64,000 bases of DNA, taken from NCBI GenBank assembly GCA_002633005.1, contig NMRA01000057.1, forward strand, positions 894,005-958,004, read 5' to 3'. This stretch comes from Phoronis australis (Eukaryota > Phoronida > Phoronidae). Of this stretch, positions 20,161 to 31,300 are shown piece after piece; position 1 is the stretch's first letter; each line of letters begins with the position of its first letter. The notes beneath the pieces were generated by a model. That model was not told the DNA's origin. It was given only the letters and a program-made list of their open reading frames with translations, and ran no database searches. The position numbers were made by a program, and so were the translations under genes.

Positions 20161-21930
20161 AATGCGCCCACTCGAATGCCCCGCACACGCTGTGCTTCTA
20201 GAGTTGTTTATTTGGAATATTAAATGGCCACTAGATGACGCAAAATACGTCGAATCCATCCGAAACTGGTATGTGTCATCAAAGCTATTAAGTACCACAT
20301 TTTATAAAAATCCGTAAAGGAACTTCTGAGAAGCCGACGAAAACGAAAAAAGAAGAATGAAATTGCCATCAGGAGGCTACAGGCGCAAAAAACATAACAG
20401 CCACTAAGAGGCGCCACAGTAGATGAAATCGTCGGAAAATCATCGTCAGACTTCCTCTTCACATTAGGAACATTCATGCCAATTTCCATAACCATCTTTA
20501 GAGCGGTTTAGTTGACAGAGGGACTGATTCCAAATAACAAGACTCGAAAACAGTAAAAATGGCTACTAAGTGGCACAAAATACCAATAAATAAACCAAAA
20601 GGGATGAAAATACGTTGAACATCTTTGAAAGATACAGAGCTAAACGTAAAAAACAAAAATTGCCACTCGCTGGCAAACCAAGTAGTCCGATCCGTCCGAA
20701 AGTCGCCATTGTTTGTTGTCAAGTTCCTATAGATACACTTGCTAAATTTAATAAAGATCCTGCAGAGGATTTAGCAGATGCAGACATGGGCGTAAAACTG
20801 CCATTAGGTGCCGCCATAAATGTCGAGGTCGTCGGATAAACATCGTCAGCCCTCCTCTTCATATTAGACACATACATGCCGATTTTCCCGATCATCCTTA
20901 GAGTGGTTTGGTTGAAAAAAGGCAGATAACAAAAAAAGACTCGGAAACATTAAAAACTACCACTAGAGGGCACAAAACGCCTCAAATTCAACCGAAAACC
21001 GGACGATAGCGTCACCTGGCTAATCAATAAATCTCTGCCAAATTTTATGAAAATACGATGACGACCTTTGAAGATACAGAGGTAAACGTTAAAAGCTAAA
21101 ATTGCCACTAGGGGGCACACTGGTAAACCGATCCATCGAAAAGTCGTTTGTTGTCAAGTTCTTATAAATACACTTGCTAAATTTAAGATCCTGCAGAGGA
21201 TTTAGCAGATACAGACATGGGAGTAAAAACTGCCACTACGAGGCGCCATAGTTGTCGAGGTTGACGGAAAATCATCGTCAGTCCTATTCTTCACATTAGG
21301 AACATACATGCCAATTTCCCCGATTATCCTTCAATTGGTTTGGTTGACAGAGGACAGATGCCAAAAAAGCAGACGTAAAAATGGTCACTAGAGGGCACAA
21401 AATGCTTCGAATTCAACCAAAAACCGGATGATAGCGTCACCTCACTACCAGATACCTCTCTGCCAAATTTTATGAAAATCCGATGACGACCTTTGACGAA
21501 ACAGAGGTAAACTTAAAAAACTAAAATAGCCACTAGGCGGCACAGCGGAAGTCCGATCTCTCCGAAAGTCGTCGTGTTCTGTTGTCAACTTCATACGAAA
21601 ACAACGGATAAATTCAATAAAAAACCTGTTTAGCGTTTGGGAGATACAGCCATAGGCGCAAAAAACAAACAAAACTGCCGCTAGGAGGCGCCACAGCAGT
21701 AGAAGTCGTTGGAAAATCATCGTCAGCCGTCCTCTTCACAGCAAGAATATACTTTTCCAATTATCACAATCATTGCTAGAGCGGTTTGGTTGGTAGAAGG
21801 GCGGACGTCAAAAAACAACTCAAAAATGGCCACTAAGTGGCGCAAAGTACTTCAAATCCGTCCGAAAACGGGAAGGTGGCATCATCTCACTAATAGATGG
21901 CTAACTGCCGAATTTTATAAAAATCCATTG
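20160..21930. repeat. Tandem array: ~145-bp subunits in ~435-bp higher-order units, each with a CTCF-like motif
   Basis: Thirteen variants of GCCACTAGGGGGCACA occur in one orientation at about 20226, 20364, 20398, 20571, 20660, 20799, 20958, 21103, 21231, 21382, 21528, 21677 and 21828. Apart from the irregular start, spacing is about 130-158 bp. Sequence between motifs shows that every third unit is most alike (20799/21231/21677; 20958/21382/21828; 21103/21528), giving a ~435-bp higher-order repeat. Shared spacer words include AAATTTTATGAAAATCCGAT and CATCGTCAGTCCTCTTCACA. The motif closely resembles the CTCF core CCASYAGRKGGC. No protein frame persists across units. Confidence 0.8.
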
Positions 21931-22021
21931 AGGACCTCCGATGATACAGAGATAGAGCGTAAAAAATTAAACACCGGTAGTTGGAGAGGTTCGAAATTTG
22001 TCGTCATCTGTGGTCAGCTTC

Positions 22022-22160
22022 ATTAGGTTCGAATCCGGCCTCGGTTTCCCGCCAAAATGTTATCTCACTATTGAGATAACTTTATGGGTTATTACACGGT
22101 TGTATATGCCAGTTGAGGCTAATATTGTGGTATAAAAGTGAATAATAATAATTTCTAGAG
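22022..22160. mobile_element. Possible tRNA-derived SINE 3' portion
   Basis: GGTTCGAATCC at about 22026 is an exact RNA polymerase III B-box. A perfect hairpin (GTTATCTCA-CTAT-TGAGATAAC) follows at about 22060-22082, and the stretch ends near 22147 in AATAATAATAATTT, a SINE-like tail. No convincing A-box was found upstream, so this may be a truncated copy or a chance match. Confidence 0.3.
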
Positions 22161-24180
22161 AAAGAGGCTCTCAGACATGCTTACTAGATGATAAAATAAA
22201 AGTCTCCAGGAATAGGGTTTGATTATAAAGGTAACTTGCTAACAGTTTCAAATCCACAGGCACACAACAATACAACATATTGGCAAGTGATGACAATCAA
22301 GAGATGGTGAAAATGAAATTAAAAAACTTGTCTGGGTTAAATAACATTAACTTTCTAAGCACACTCACCGCAAGAAGGAAAATAAATTATGGCCAAAATA
22401 AGTGCTAAATTTGAGAATGTTTTGTGCTTTTCAAAAACTCATTACACTGTACCAACTGTATTGTTTGGTGACAGCTTAACTGTATAATCCACGTTAAATT
22501 TACTTAAAATTTACTTTTTTGAGAAATTTGGCAAAATAAAATTCCAGTTTCTTGTCATACTATGTCCCACACCGAAGAATTTTCACCCATAATCCTGGAT
22601 ATAAAATACCCCTTTGAGAAACACACCAGCATTTCAACAATTGGCAGACCTGGACACAGTACAACCTTACCCTAATTTAAATTTCCCCTCTGTCTGAGTT
22701 TTCAAACAGTACCGTGTTGTTACCATGACCACAGTCTCAATGACTACCGAGTCTTTTTTCAGTTTAGCAGGCTTAACCTTTTGAACGGGAAATTTCCACA
22801 GATCGGCAGTCCCAATGAGGACTACTTTTACAAGAGTATTGCATCAAATGCCCAAGGTCGTATGGTCCTAAGGTCAGACATCCTGAAAAACTATCTTTTA
22901 CTGGTAGAGTGAGAAAGACTACTTAGCCATAATGTTTATCCCGCAAGCATACTTTTGGGCAACAAATCAGCAATAAGAAAAAATGCTGTTTTCACATCAT
23001 GATGGCTGATTATGTTATCAGCAAAAATTACAACTATTAGCCCGGCAAAATTCTGTAGAGTATGATTTAGTCATTCTATGTGCAGACAACATTGATGGAA
23101 CATGCAACAACTAGCACTCCATCTAGTGTTCGGTCATGGAACAAGTAAAATTTTTGGCCACTTTTGATGCATTTCATATTATAGGAAATCAGTGGAAACA
23201 AACTTTTGTTGTGATAAACCTGTTGACTTTTAAGATATAAGTCAGAAATGTACTTTAATATGTGTCGCAGGTTTCAAGCAGCTATGAACCCGCACCCCGC
23301 ATTTAGACAACTTGCAGGTATAAACGAGGTCTCAACTTGATCAATACTAAGATGAGAAGTGATCTGTACTTGAATACAATTTCATTATGATCTCAATCGT
23401 TTTGACCTGAACTATAATACCTATTAACTTGACCATTGGCATCATTTTTTGTCTCTTGGAAAGTTGACTGACGATCATTTCCATCGGCACTTTGTTCTGC
23501 TGAGTAGCTGCTCCGTTTCGAATGCGGGTGATGAAGGCAGTTTTCAATGTTGTAGCTAAACGATCCTGTGACGGTAGGGCCAGCGTGTGCAACATGAGAA
23601 ACAAACAAGAAGACAGTAAACCAAGATTGTCGTCCGTCATTTATGCATGACTCGAAGATTTAAATCACAAGATAAAATTTAGAAAATAAACAACTGCTGA
23701 CATCAAACAACGGTGGAAGTGGGATGTATGGTGGACCAGATACTTATAATCTAGTAACAGCAGGTCTTCAGAGTCATACTCTATCAATACAATGATGACT
23801 ACACATCTTCCTCTTAAGAAATTACATTGAGGTTATTTCCTTGAGCCTAGCCTCTCAGGGCACATAACTTCACATTATTTCCTTGAGCCTAACCTTCCTG
23901 GCATATAGCTACACTAGCCAGCTTCCTGTTCCTCTCATCTTGTTTGTATGGCGAATGGAGGCAATAAAGAGACTGAGGACCCCGAGGTCATGCGTAATTG
24001 ATTTTTGGGGTCCAGATTGACCCACTATGATATAATAAAGCTCAAGAGGACACTTTCTGAATGTGTACAAGATTTCAACATTTTTCTCAAATTATGATCT
24101 TTAAAAAGAACCGTTAAAATATTTCAAGTTTAATGCTTCTCATCAGAAGGTTCTGTTGCAGTAGCCAAGCTGTCAACAAG
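22160..24180. other. Intergenic stretch without supported genes
   Basis: The only repeat noted is a ~47-bp imperfect doublet (TTATTTCCTTGAGCCTA words at about 23834 and 23876). A minus-strand frame near 23600-23395 has a hydrophobic, signal-peptide-like start but no in-frame ATG, so it is not called. Confidence 0.4.
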
Positions 24181-24185
24181 TAAAA

Positions 24186-24804
24186 CTTTTCTCTTGCCAT
24201 ATACTTAAAATTCCATAGTGTCTGAATTACAGAGCAGTTGGGTATCAGGCTCCAGGGAGACTCTTCTTGACATCCTCAGTAATTAAGTCATAAATTCCCC
24301 CCCGCCCCCAATACTGAAGGAATCGCGGAATTTTGACAGTATTTTATGACCTACCATTTACATTACACCACTTACACTTCATAAAGTCCAACATCACTCC
24401 ACCTATGACCCCTTGATAACGTTTTTCGAACATTTGAGGACAACTAACATCAGAAAACTGGAATTGAAAACAAACAACTGTCATGTCCCATTAACTTTTC
24501 GCTTGCCATATACTTAAAATTCCATAGTGTCTGAATTACAGAGCAGTTGGGTATCAGGCTCCAGGGAGACTCTTCTTGACATCCTCAGTAATTGAGTCAT
24601 AAATTCCCCCCCGCCCCCAATACTGAAGGAATCGCGGAATTTTGACAGTATTTTATGACTTACCATTTACATTACACCACTTACACTTCATAAAGTCCAA
24701 CGTCACTCCACCTATGACCCCTTGATAACGTTTTTCAAACATTTGAGGACAACTAACATCAGAAAACTGGAATTGAAAACAAACAACTGTCATGTCCCAT
24801 TAAC
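24186..24804. repeat. Recent 309-bp tandem duplication
   Basis: Two head-to-tail copies (24186-24495 and 24496-24804) differ at only a handful of positions, for example ATTAAGTC/ATTGAGTC and CATCACTCC/CGTCACTCC. Each holds a run of Cs (CCCCCCCGCCCCC). No coding content is seen. Confidence 0.9.
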
Positions 24805-25029
24805 AACAAAGTAAAAATAATACTACCTTGTGTAACACCTAAACTTAAAATAACCCACAGAAATAACAATAACACTGTGATTGTTTGGCAACAGTAGCAT
24901 CTAAGAAGGGACGTGTAACGGTAGCCACATTTATCTCTTTACGTCAAGTTACACCAAAACCTATCAGGCCGATGTGATACAAATCAACAAAATTGAATTG
25001 TTTACAACAAAATCATGTGCTATCTGTAG

Positions 25030-25250
25030 GTGTTAACAAAGTCAATTTCGTTCTAAAATCGACTGGTGCCAGCAAATCCAACAATTAACCTTTGTATCGA
25101 GTTTGTTTTGACAACAATACATGTAGTCTTACTGAAAACCAGTATGGCCAATGGAAATAGCCGCGGTAGTCAAATGTGTCTAAAATCGACTTTTGTCGGC
25201 CCATCCCTTATCTGCCAAGCCGTTTTTGGATAATGAGTAGATGAACAAAA
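25030..25250. repeat. Dispersed degenerate copy of the CTCF-motif repeat family
   Basis: Contains two TCTAAAATCGACTxGTGCCAGC-type words (25055 and 25182) separated by ATGGCCAATGG...GTAGTCAAATGTGTC. This is the same layout as the copies at 35.8-36.4 kb. Confidence 0.6.
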
Positions 25251-25299
25251 GTAACAACATGCGATGGACAAACGATAGGCTGAGTACACCCTTACAGAA

Positions 25300-25740
25300 A
25301 TGAACTTAAGTTTTTCGCTGAAAACTTAAGTTTTTGGCGAAAAAACTTAAGTTTTTGGAAAATAACTTAAGTTTTAGAGGAAAAACGTAAGTTCTTCCGA
25401 AAAACTTAAGTTTTTAAAAGAAACTTAAGTTTTTAAAACTTAAGTTTTTCGCCAAAAACTTAAGTTTTTCAGCACAATGTTAAGTTTTTCAGAAAACTTA
25501 AATTTTTCAGAAAACTTAAGTTTTTCCAAGTGTAAAACTTAAGTTTTCAAAAATAAACTTAAGTTTCAAGTAATAACTTAAGTTTTCGTGAAAACTTATA
25601 TAAGTTTTTTGTACTAACAAAACTTAAGTTTTTCTGATAACTTAAGTTTATCACAAAACTTAAGTTTTTATAATTTTAAAAACTTAAGTTTTCCTGACTT
25701 CTTAAGTTTTTCAGAAAACTGGATTTTTTCATTTGTGGAA
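25300..25740. repeat. Left subterminal CTTAAG palindrome array
   Basis: About 20 copies of (A)nACTTAAGTT(T)n, a 10-14 bp palindrome, separated by 5-12 variable bases. A few are mutated (ACGTAAGTT, ACTTAAATT). Confidence 0.92.
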
Positions 25741-26289
25741 AACTTGAATTTTCTAAAAACTTTAAGGTTTCTATGTGATGAAAATTTACGTTTTCAAATT
25801 TTTAAAATTTGAATATTGTGAGATCTATTTAATTTTTGGTTCGAAATTTTTTCCCATTATTTTCCAACAAAAAATTATTGTTTGCTCATGCAAAACCCAT
25901 CATCTCAAAAAAATGTTGCCCGAATGTTTCCTTAGCATTTACATATAGATGCAAATACCACAAAACGACGAACATTTAACCTGGTCAGTACAGAATTAGT
26001 GCAGTTATGTAATCATTACGGCACGTCTTTGTGAATTTAAATGTAGACGAACATCCGGTGACCAACAGCAGTAAGAATGCACCCAATGTTAATCCCCTGA
26101 GACACTGACCTGGTCAGTACAATGTAATCAATTAATTTCATGCAATTCTTAAAAAACGTAGTTCTTGTGCACGTTTCCTTCGTGTTGAGTTGTATTCGTA
26201 AGGCAGTTTCCACCCGAAGTCAACAGTTTGAATATTATAACCGACAGTCAACTTCGAAGAAAAAGTCGTGTGTTGGCTAGCCTGCGACA

Positions 26290-26352
26290 ATGAAGTTTAT
26301 ATTACTACGAGCAGAGCCAGCAAGAAGACATTTCAGAAGTTTTGGAAGTCAG
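26290..26352 (+). other. Weak candidate first exon inside the 6-kb element
   Basis: An ATG opens MKFILLRAEPARRHFRSFGS and is followed by a good donor (CAG|GTTAGT). If the element once carried a spliced gene, this could be its start. No partner exon could be proved, and the peptide matches no family I recognise. Confidence 0.2.
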
Positions 26353-26819
26353 GTTAGTGCCAGAGAGCGTTCTAAAATCGATTGGCCACAATCGGTGCTG
26401 TGATTTCCAACGAACGTGTTAAGTTCAGACTTCAGAAGTTCAGTTGTTATTGTCAGCCACTCACGAGTCACGCTGTCACACACCGACATGGACTCATTCT
26501 GTGTGTGAATTATCTAAACTTCTAACGCGTAATATACTTCTGGAGGTCCATCAGGGGAAGCCATAACGTTCACATAAGGCTATTACTCTATTATATTTCT
26601 GTCTTCTGAGGTTGTGGCAGTGTGATCAATGCAAGGGGGGGGGACTACCAAGGCATAGTGTAATCGGCTCCCAAATTAGAAGAGTAACTGTGGTATCTGA
26701 ACCATTGCCACATGTTCACAGGCGCCGAAATGAGCTAGGACGAACTCAAGACACTTCTGTGTATTCATTAGTTTATATGCCCTCATGCATTAAACTTGAG
26801 TTGTTGCTAACCTGAATTT

Positions 26820-27110
26820 CAATTTTTGCTATCCGTAAAAATCTTGCATAGTTTTGGTCATCGGTACCTTGTATTAAATTAAAACCAAATTTTAACATAT
26901 AATGATGCCACATATACTGTTATTTTCAATAAATAATTACATTTTTGAAAAATAGATAGACCGCGAAAAAGTCACCCTTCAGACTTCAGAGCGGCAATCC
27001 CTAAGACCGTATTCCTCTTCTTTCGGGAGTCGCCACCGGGAGCCGGGGATTCATAAGAATGTCTTTTGGAATTCCTTCTGAATAAATACCAGGCCTTTTA
27101 AACTGCTGTG
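26820..27110. other. Interior of the 6-kb element without recognised features
   Basis: No reading frame of note between the left part and the minus-strand open frame at 27280-27570. Confidence 0.4.
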
Positions 27111-27279
27111 TAGTGTAGAAAATATGTCGTCAATCATTCACTTTTTAGCTTTTTCGCTTATCTGTATGACTTACATCCGCTGACGAACGCGGTGCTTCCA
27201 GCATGGGTAAACGCCGGCAAAAATCAAAAGCCATCCCGATCCCGTGTTCACTGTCTCGCAGGCCAGAAAACCTAATTTC

Positions 27280-27570
27280 TCATGACAGAACCCATCCCCG
27301 CACTCTTTTTGCTTCATAGTATTGCTTTGATTCTTTCTGAACTCGTTTTTTAGCAACTAAACCAATGCTTCCATGTTTAGACGTTTTGCCAGAGTCCAGA
27401 CGATCAGTAGTATCACGTGACAACTTATTCAGAAACTGCAGGGCACGTTCAGAGAATCGAAAGGATTTGACCGCGAGCGTCATCTGTGCACGCTGCATCA
27501 CACTCACTCTATTTTCCTTTCGGTGCTCATTCGAAGACGGGATTTTCTTTGACGACTACAGGGGCTTTTT
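27280..27570 (-). CDS. Unrecognised open frame inside the 6-kb element (possible fragment)
   Basis: On the minus strand about 97 codons stay open, running from SSKKIPSSNEHRKENRVSVM through KSFRFSERALQFLNKLSRD and KKRVQKESKQYYEAKRVRG to a TGA at 27280-27282. It is basic and hydrophilic, and reads like protein rather than random sequence. No strong start codon or splice site was fixed and no family is recognised. It might be a relic of the element's own transposase or accessory gene. Confidence 0.25.
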
Positions 27571-27667
27571 CGACGGTTTTTATAGGCTTGTGTCGGGGTT
27601 CGTTACTTTGAAGCAAATGTCGAGCAGACAATCTTAGGATCTACTTGCCTATGCAGCTAGCTTTTTA

Positions 27668-27686
27668 ACTTGCCCATCGGGCAAGT
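27668..27686. repeat. Perfect hairpin ACTTGCCC-ATC-GGGCAAGT with satellite half-sites
   Basis: Eight-base arms with a three-base loop. Half-sites (CTTGCCC or GGGCAA) recur at about 27709, 27737 and 27800. It lies in the middle of the 6-kb element, upstream of the minus-strand open frame, and could be a protein-binding cluster. Confidence 0.5.
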
Positions 27687-28207
27687 ACTTTTCAAATTCC
27701 ACTTGCCCGACGCAAAATCTACATGTACACGTGCAATCGGGCAACCGTTAGTGTTGAGCCCTGTCATATCACTACAGGTCAATAATTTGCAAGGTTCACT
27801 TGCCTCATCCACATACCAATCCTAAAATATGGGGGTGCTCAAACTTTTGGGCATGTTGACCTTTTACTAAAACAACGTGGTGTGTTCAGAGCTGTGCACA
27901 GTGCATTCCTGAATTACAGCTTTTTAGTGGACTCGTGTCTCGTTTTCTCATTTTTTTGTTTCTATGAGGCTGACCTTTTCATGCCCACTTCGGCAAGTGG
28001 GGGGGTGCTCGTTCGAGCCTCCCCTTGGTGCGCTTATGTGCTTGGTTCTCAAAATTAAGAATAACCAATGTAACTATTGTATTGCCTATTTTGACTGATT
28101 TGCTCAGGTTTGTCGTGAGGATCTAGGTTATTGAATGCGAAAGGACATTCCGATCCCACCCCCCACCCCCGACATACGTCATAATGTACCCAAGTAAACT
28201 CTCACCA

Positions 28208-28265
28208 NNNNNNNNNNNNNNNNNNNNNNNNNNNNNNNNNNNNNNNNNNNNNNNNNNNNNNNNNN
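28208..28265. other. 58-base assembly gap
   Basis: A run of 58 Ns inside the 6-kb element, just after a C-rich tract (CCCACCCCCCACCCCC) that probably caused it. Confidence 0.95.
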
Positions 28266-28365
28266 CTGATCTTTACATGGATAACATTCCCTGTAAATGG
28301 GTTATGTCTGGATTCTTAAGAAGCTATCACATGCTGTTATGTTTGCTAATATCTCATTGTTTTCA

Positions 28366-29590
28366 GGTCTCTATTAACTTGGCGGAGTACTTGGAAGAAC
28401 TAGATATCCAAACATTTGCATTGAAACAATCACCCAGGGGTGGTATTGGGCTGTTTACATCGACATGGCAGATAGAGCTTCATATGTTTCATTGTTGAGT
28501 TAAAAATAGTGCTGCTATCAGGGTTTGAATTTGAAACAATATGAATTTGTCCTTGGTTTAGCCAATGGGCTTATAATCTTTAACAAGCTCACTTGTTGCC
28601 ATTTGGTCAAGTCAATCTAAAACTTCTTGGTTTTGCTATAAGTTTCAGAAAGGACACGCGGAAGTATACATTTCAGATTAAACTTTCAGTTCTAACCCTG
28701 GTTGTGCCAGCTAAATGTCCATGAAACATTAGTAAGAAGTTCTATGGTGGCTGGAGACAGCTAGTTAGAATACAACTAGCTCTGATCATTATGTAGAGTT
28801 GTGCATTTTCTTATCAGATTAACGAATGAAACAATGAAAAGTTCATAAAAATAATGGGAATTGAAGTTTATTTCAGTTGCCAACAGTTTCATCATTTGAT
28901 AAAAATATTAATTAATTTGTCATAGAACTTGAACTAAAAAGTTACATAATACGATACCTGGTTAGCCTGAAGTCCAACTTTTATTAACACATTAGGTTTT
29001 GTCATATGCACGGTTTGTTCTAGATTGTAATAGCATAATAGGTGACCATGTGCATGTTTTGTATTCAAGTTGTATAGAACAAAATTGTTTTGAATGTCGC
29101 GAATCCAGGATTAACACTTCATTCAAAACAGTATGTGGAAAACTGACCCACTGCAGTGAATGCTTGAAGTAAACTTGCAGACTAGTCTTGCACTTGAATC
29201 CTCACTCTCCAGGATTCCTGGAGAGTGATTGGTTAATTTTTGAGTTTGAAGACTATTCTAGGCTCTGTATATAAGTCAGGAAGTTTAACAAATCAGTGTT
29301 GTATAAACAGCACGATAAATATCCAGCAAGTTAAGTTGTCTTATACTGATAGCTTTTACCCGTCTGTTATTAAAATTTGTTGTCTTTATTGCAGAGTGTG
29401 CCTTCAACAATCGTTGGATAAGGAAGGCTTCCCAGACAACGCAACGTACGCACTTACGAACTGCAGCTCATGAACCTATGAATGCAGTTATCTGAGCTCA
29501 GAAACGCGCGTCTGTAGTCACAAAACATGGATTATTTGCCTGTAAAGCTAAGCGAGCAGATCCAGCTAAAGAAGATTAAGTGGCTGGTGA
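28366..29590. other. Interior of the 6-kb element with two weak exon-like islands
   Basis: TTTTCAG|GTCTCTATTAACTTG at 28366 and TTATTGCAG|AGTGTGCC at about 29394 have good acceptor sequences followed by short open frames (ending near 28498 and 29473). Neither peptide is recognised and they do not join obviously. Confidence 0.2.
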
Positions 29591-29599
29591 TCTACCGTA

Positions 29600-29994
29600 G
29601 GGCCCTTTCACATAGACTTAACTCTTGTCTGAGCGGAGCATCGGCGTATACTGCGAAGTTAAGTGGACCGTTCATTCTGGCTTCGGTAGTTAATGAACTT
29701 CGAAGTAAACAGTAGGTGACGCTGTCGTGATCGAAAGTATCGCAAGGTAGCACTGCACGCTAAGCTGTGACAACTTGGGAACATTTACATGTGTTAATTG
29801 ACACAAAACTTATTTCTAAATTGATTGGTGATTATTAGAGCAAGGTACAAGCAACTATTAGCCATCACACTACTATGCAATTGTTAATGATAACAGTGGC
29901 CCCTGGCAATAACTTCGATAGGACTTAAGTTGATAGTTTATACTGACAGTAACTTCCAAAAACTTCGACGCGTCGATGTTAGTATGAAAGGCCC
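29600..29994. mobile_element. 395-bp MITE with TA target-site duplication, nested in the 6-kb element
   Basis: GGGCCCTTTCACATAGACTTAAC at the left is the imperfect inverse of GTTAGTATGAAAGGCCC at the right, and both ends abut TA (29598-29599 and 29995-29996). There is no coding capacity. The size, the TA duplication and the inverted repeats fit a Tc1/mariner-like or other TA-inserting non-autonomous element. Confidence 0.65.
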
Positions 29995-29999
29995 TATAT

Positions 30000-30840
30000 T
30001 TGTATGAAGTTCAGTAGCTTTAAATTAAAGGAAAATGAATATTTTTGTGATCAATGGTCTAAGTTTTCTAATTTCCATCTCGTATAACCAGGTTGTACTT
30101 AGGGTTACTTTTAGTGAAACTTGTTCGCACCATGGAGTGTATTGGATTTGCTTTTATTATGATTGTCAACAAAACGAAACTTTGACATTTAAATTGATAT
30201 TTTTAAGGTTGCAAACAATTATAGGTGATTCTAGGCACTATTTCTAGCATAAGGATTGTACTTTCCAAAATCAGACCTGTCGCCATTGTCGATAAACTTT
30301 TAGTTACCTGTTACGTTTTATGTTATGCTTTTGTCTCTGCAGATATTCTTGGATTTTGCATATTAAGTGACTTGTTATTCTTGGTGTCATTGCTGTAATT
30401 TTAGTTGAAACGTACATGTAGACTTTTGTTGTGACTTTCCTGGCTATGTAATCACATTTTCTTTGGTTGTGTTTCATGATTTGGTAGGGATTTCTCTGTT
30501 TGTACATTCCATTTTGCTCCCTCAGTTATCGCATAATTGTCATAGATTAAGAACGATGCAAATAATGAACATATTATTAGCCTCATTTAGTTTTCACTGC
30601 ATTGTATGCATGACACTTGATGAACTGATTTTTGAAATGTTTCTGGTTTTTAAGATTTTGATATTTCACTTATGTTCACTTATTTTAAGGAACTAGTGTA
30701 TTTTAGGCAGTGCATTTTATTTTCTGCAATTAATCATTGTTAATGTAATGTTAGAACTTTATGAGAATCATTAAATTTGTTACTTTACTCCACTCTTGTT
30801 TTAGTGAAAGTCGAAATTTTTGAATGTCTGTCCTATTGAA
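30000..30840. other. Interior of the 6-kb element, no recognised features
   Basis: T-rich sequence with only short frames, leading into the right palindrome array. Confidence 0.4.
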
Positions 30841-31300
30841 ACTTATTGCTTTTAGAAAACTTCAGTTTTCAAAAGTTAGTTCCTTGAAAACTTATGTTCG
30901 GAAAACTTAGTTTTCAAAAATTTAAGTTTTGATGACTTATGTTTGTTACTAAAAACTTGTTCCAAAACTTAAGTTTTTCAAAAACTTAAGTTTCTGAAAC
31001 TTAAGTTTTCCAAAAACTTAAGTATTTTGGAACAAGTTTTTTGGAACGAACTTAAGTTTTTAAAACTTAAGTTTTCAGAAAACTTAAGTTTTTGAAAAAC
31101 TTCAAGTTTTCAGAACTTAAGTTTTTTGAAAAACTTAAGTTTTCAGAACTTAAGTTTTTGAAACACTTAAGTTTTTGAAAACTTAAGTTATGAAAACTTA
31201 AGTTCGTTCCAAAAAACTTGTTCCAAAATACTTTTCGGGAATGAAAACTTAAGTTTTTCAGACCAAAAACTTAAGTTTTTCGATGAAAACTTAAGTTCAT
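30840..31300. repeat. Right subterminal CTTAAG palindrome array
   Basis: About 16 AAACTTAAGTTTT palindromes plus degenerate halves. Also contains an internal near-inverted pair around GGAACAAGTTTTTTGGAACGAACTT (about 31028) and its counterpart at 31200-31225. Confidence 0.92.

Noticed and set aside
23393-23640. Minus-strand frame with signal-peptide-like SWFTVFLFVSHVAHAGP
   Set aside because: No in-frame ATG (a stop lies upstream), the other frame has an ATG but a different product, and no splice partner was found.
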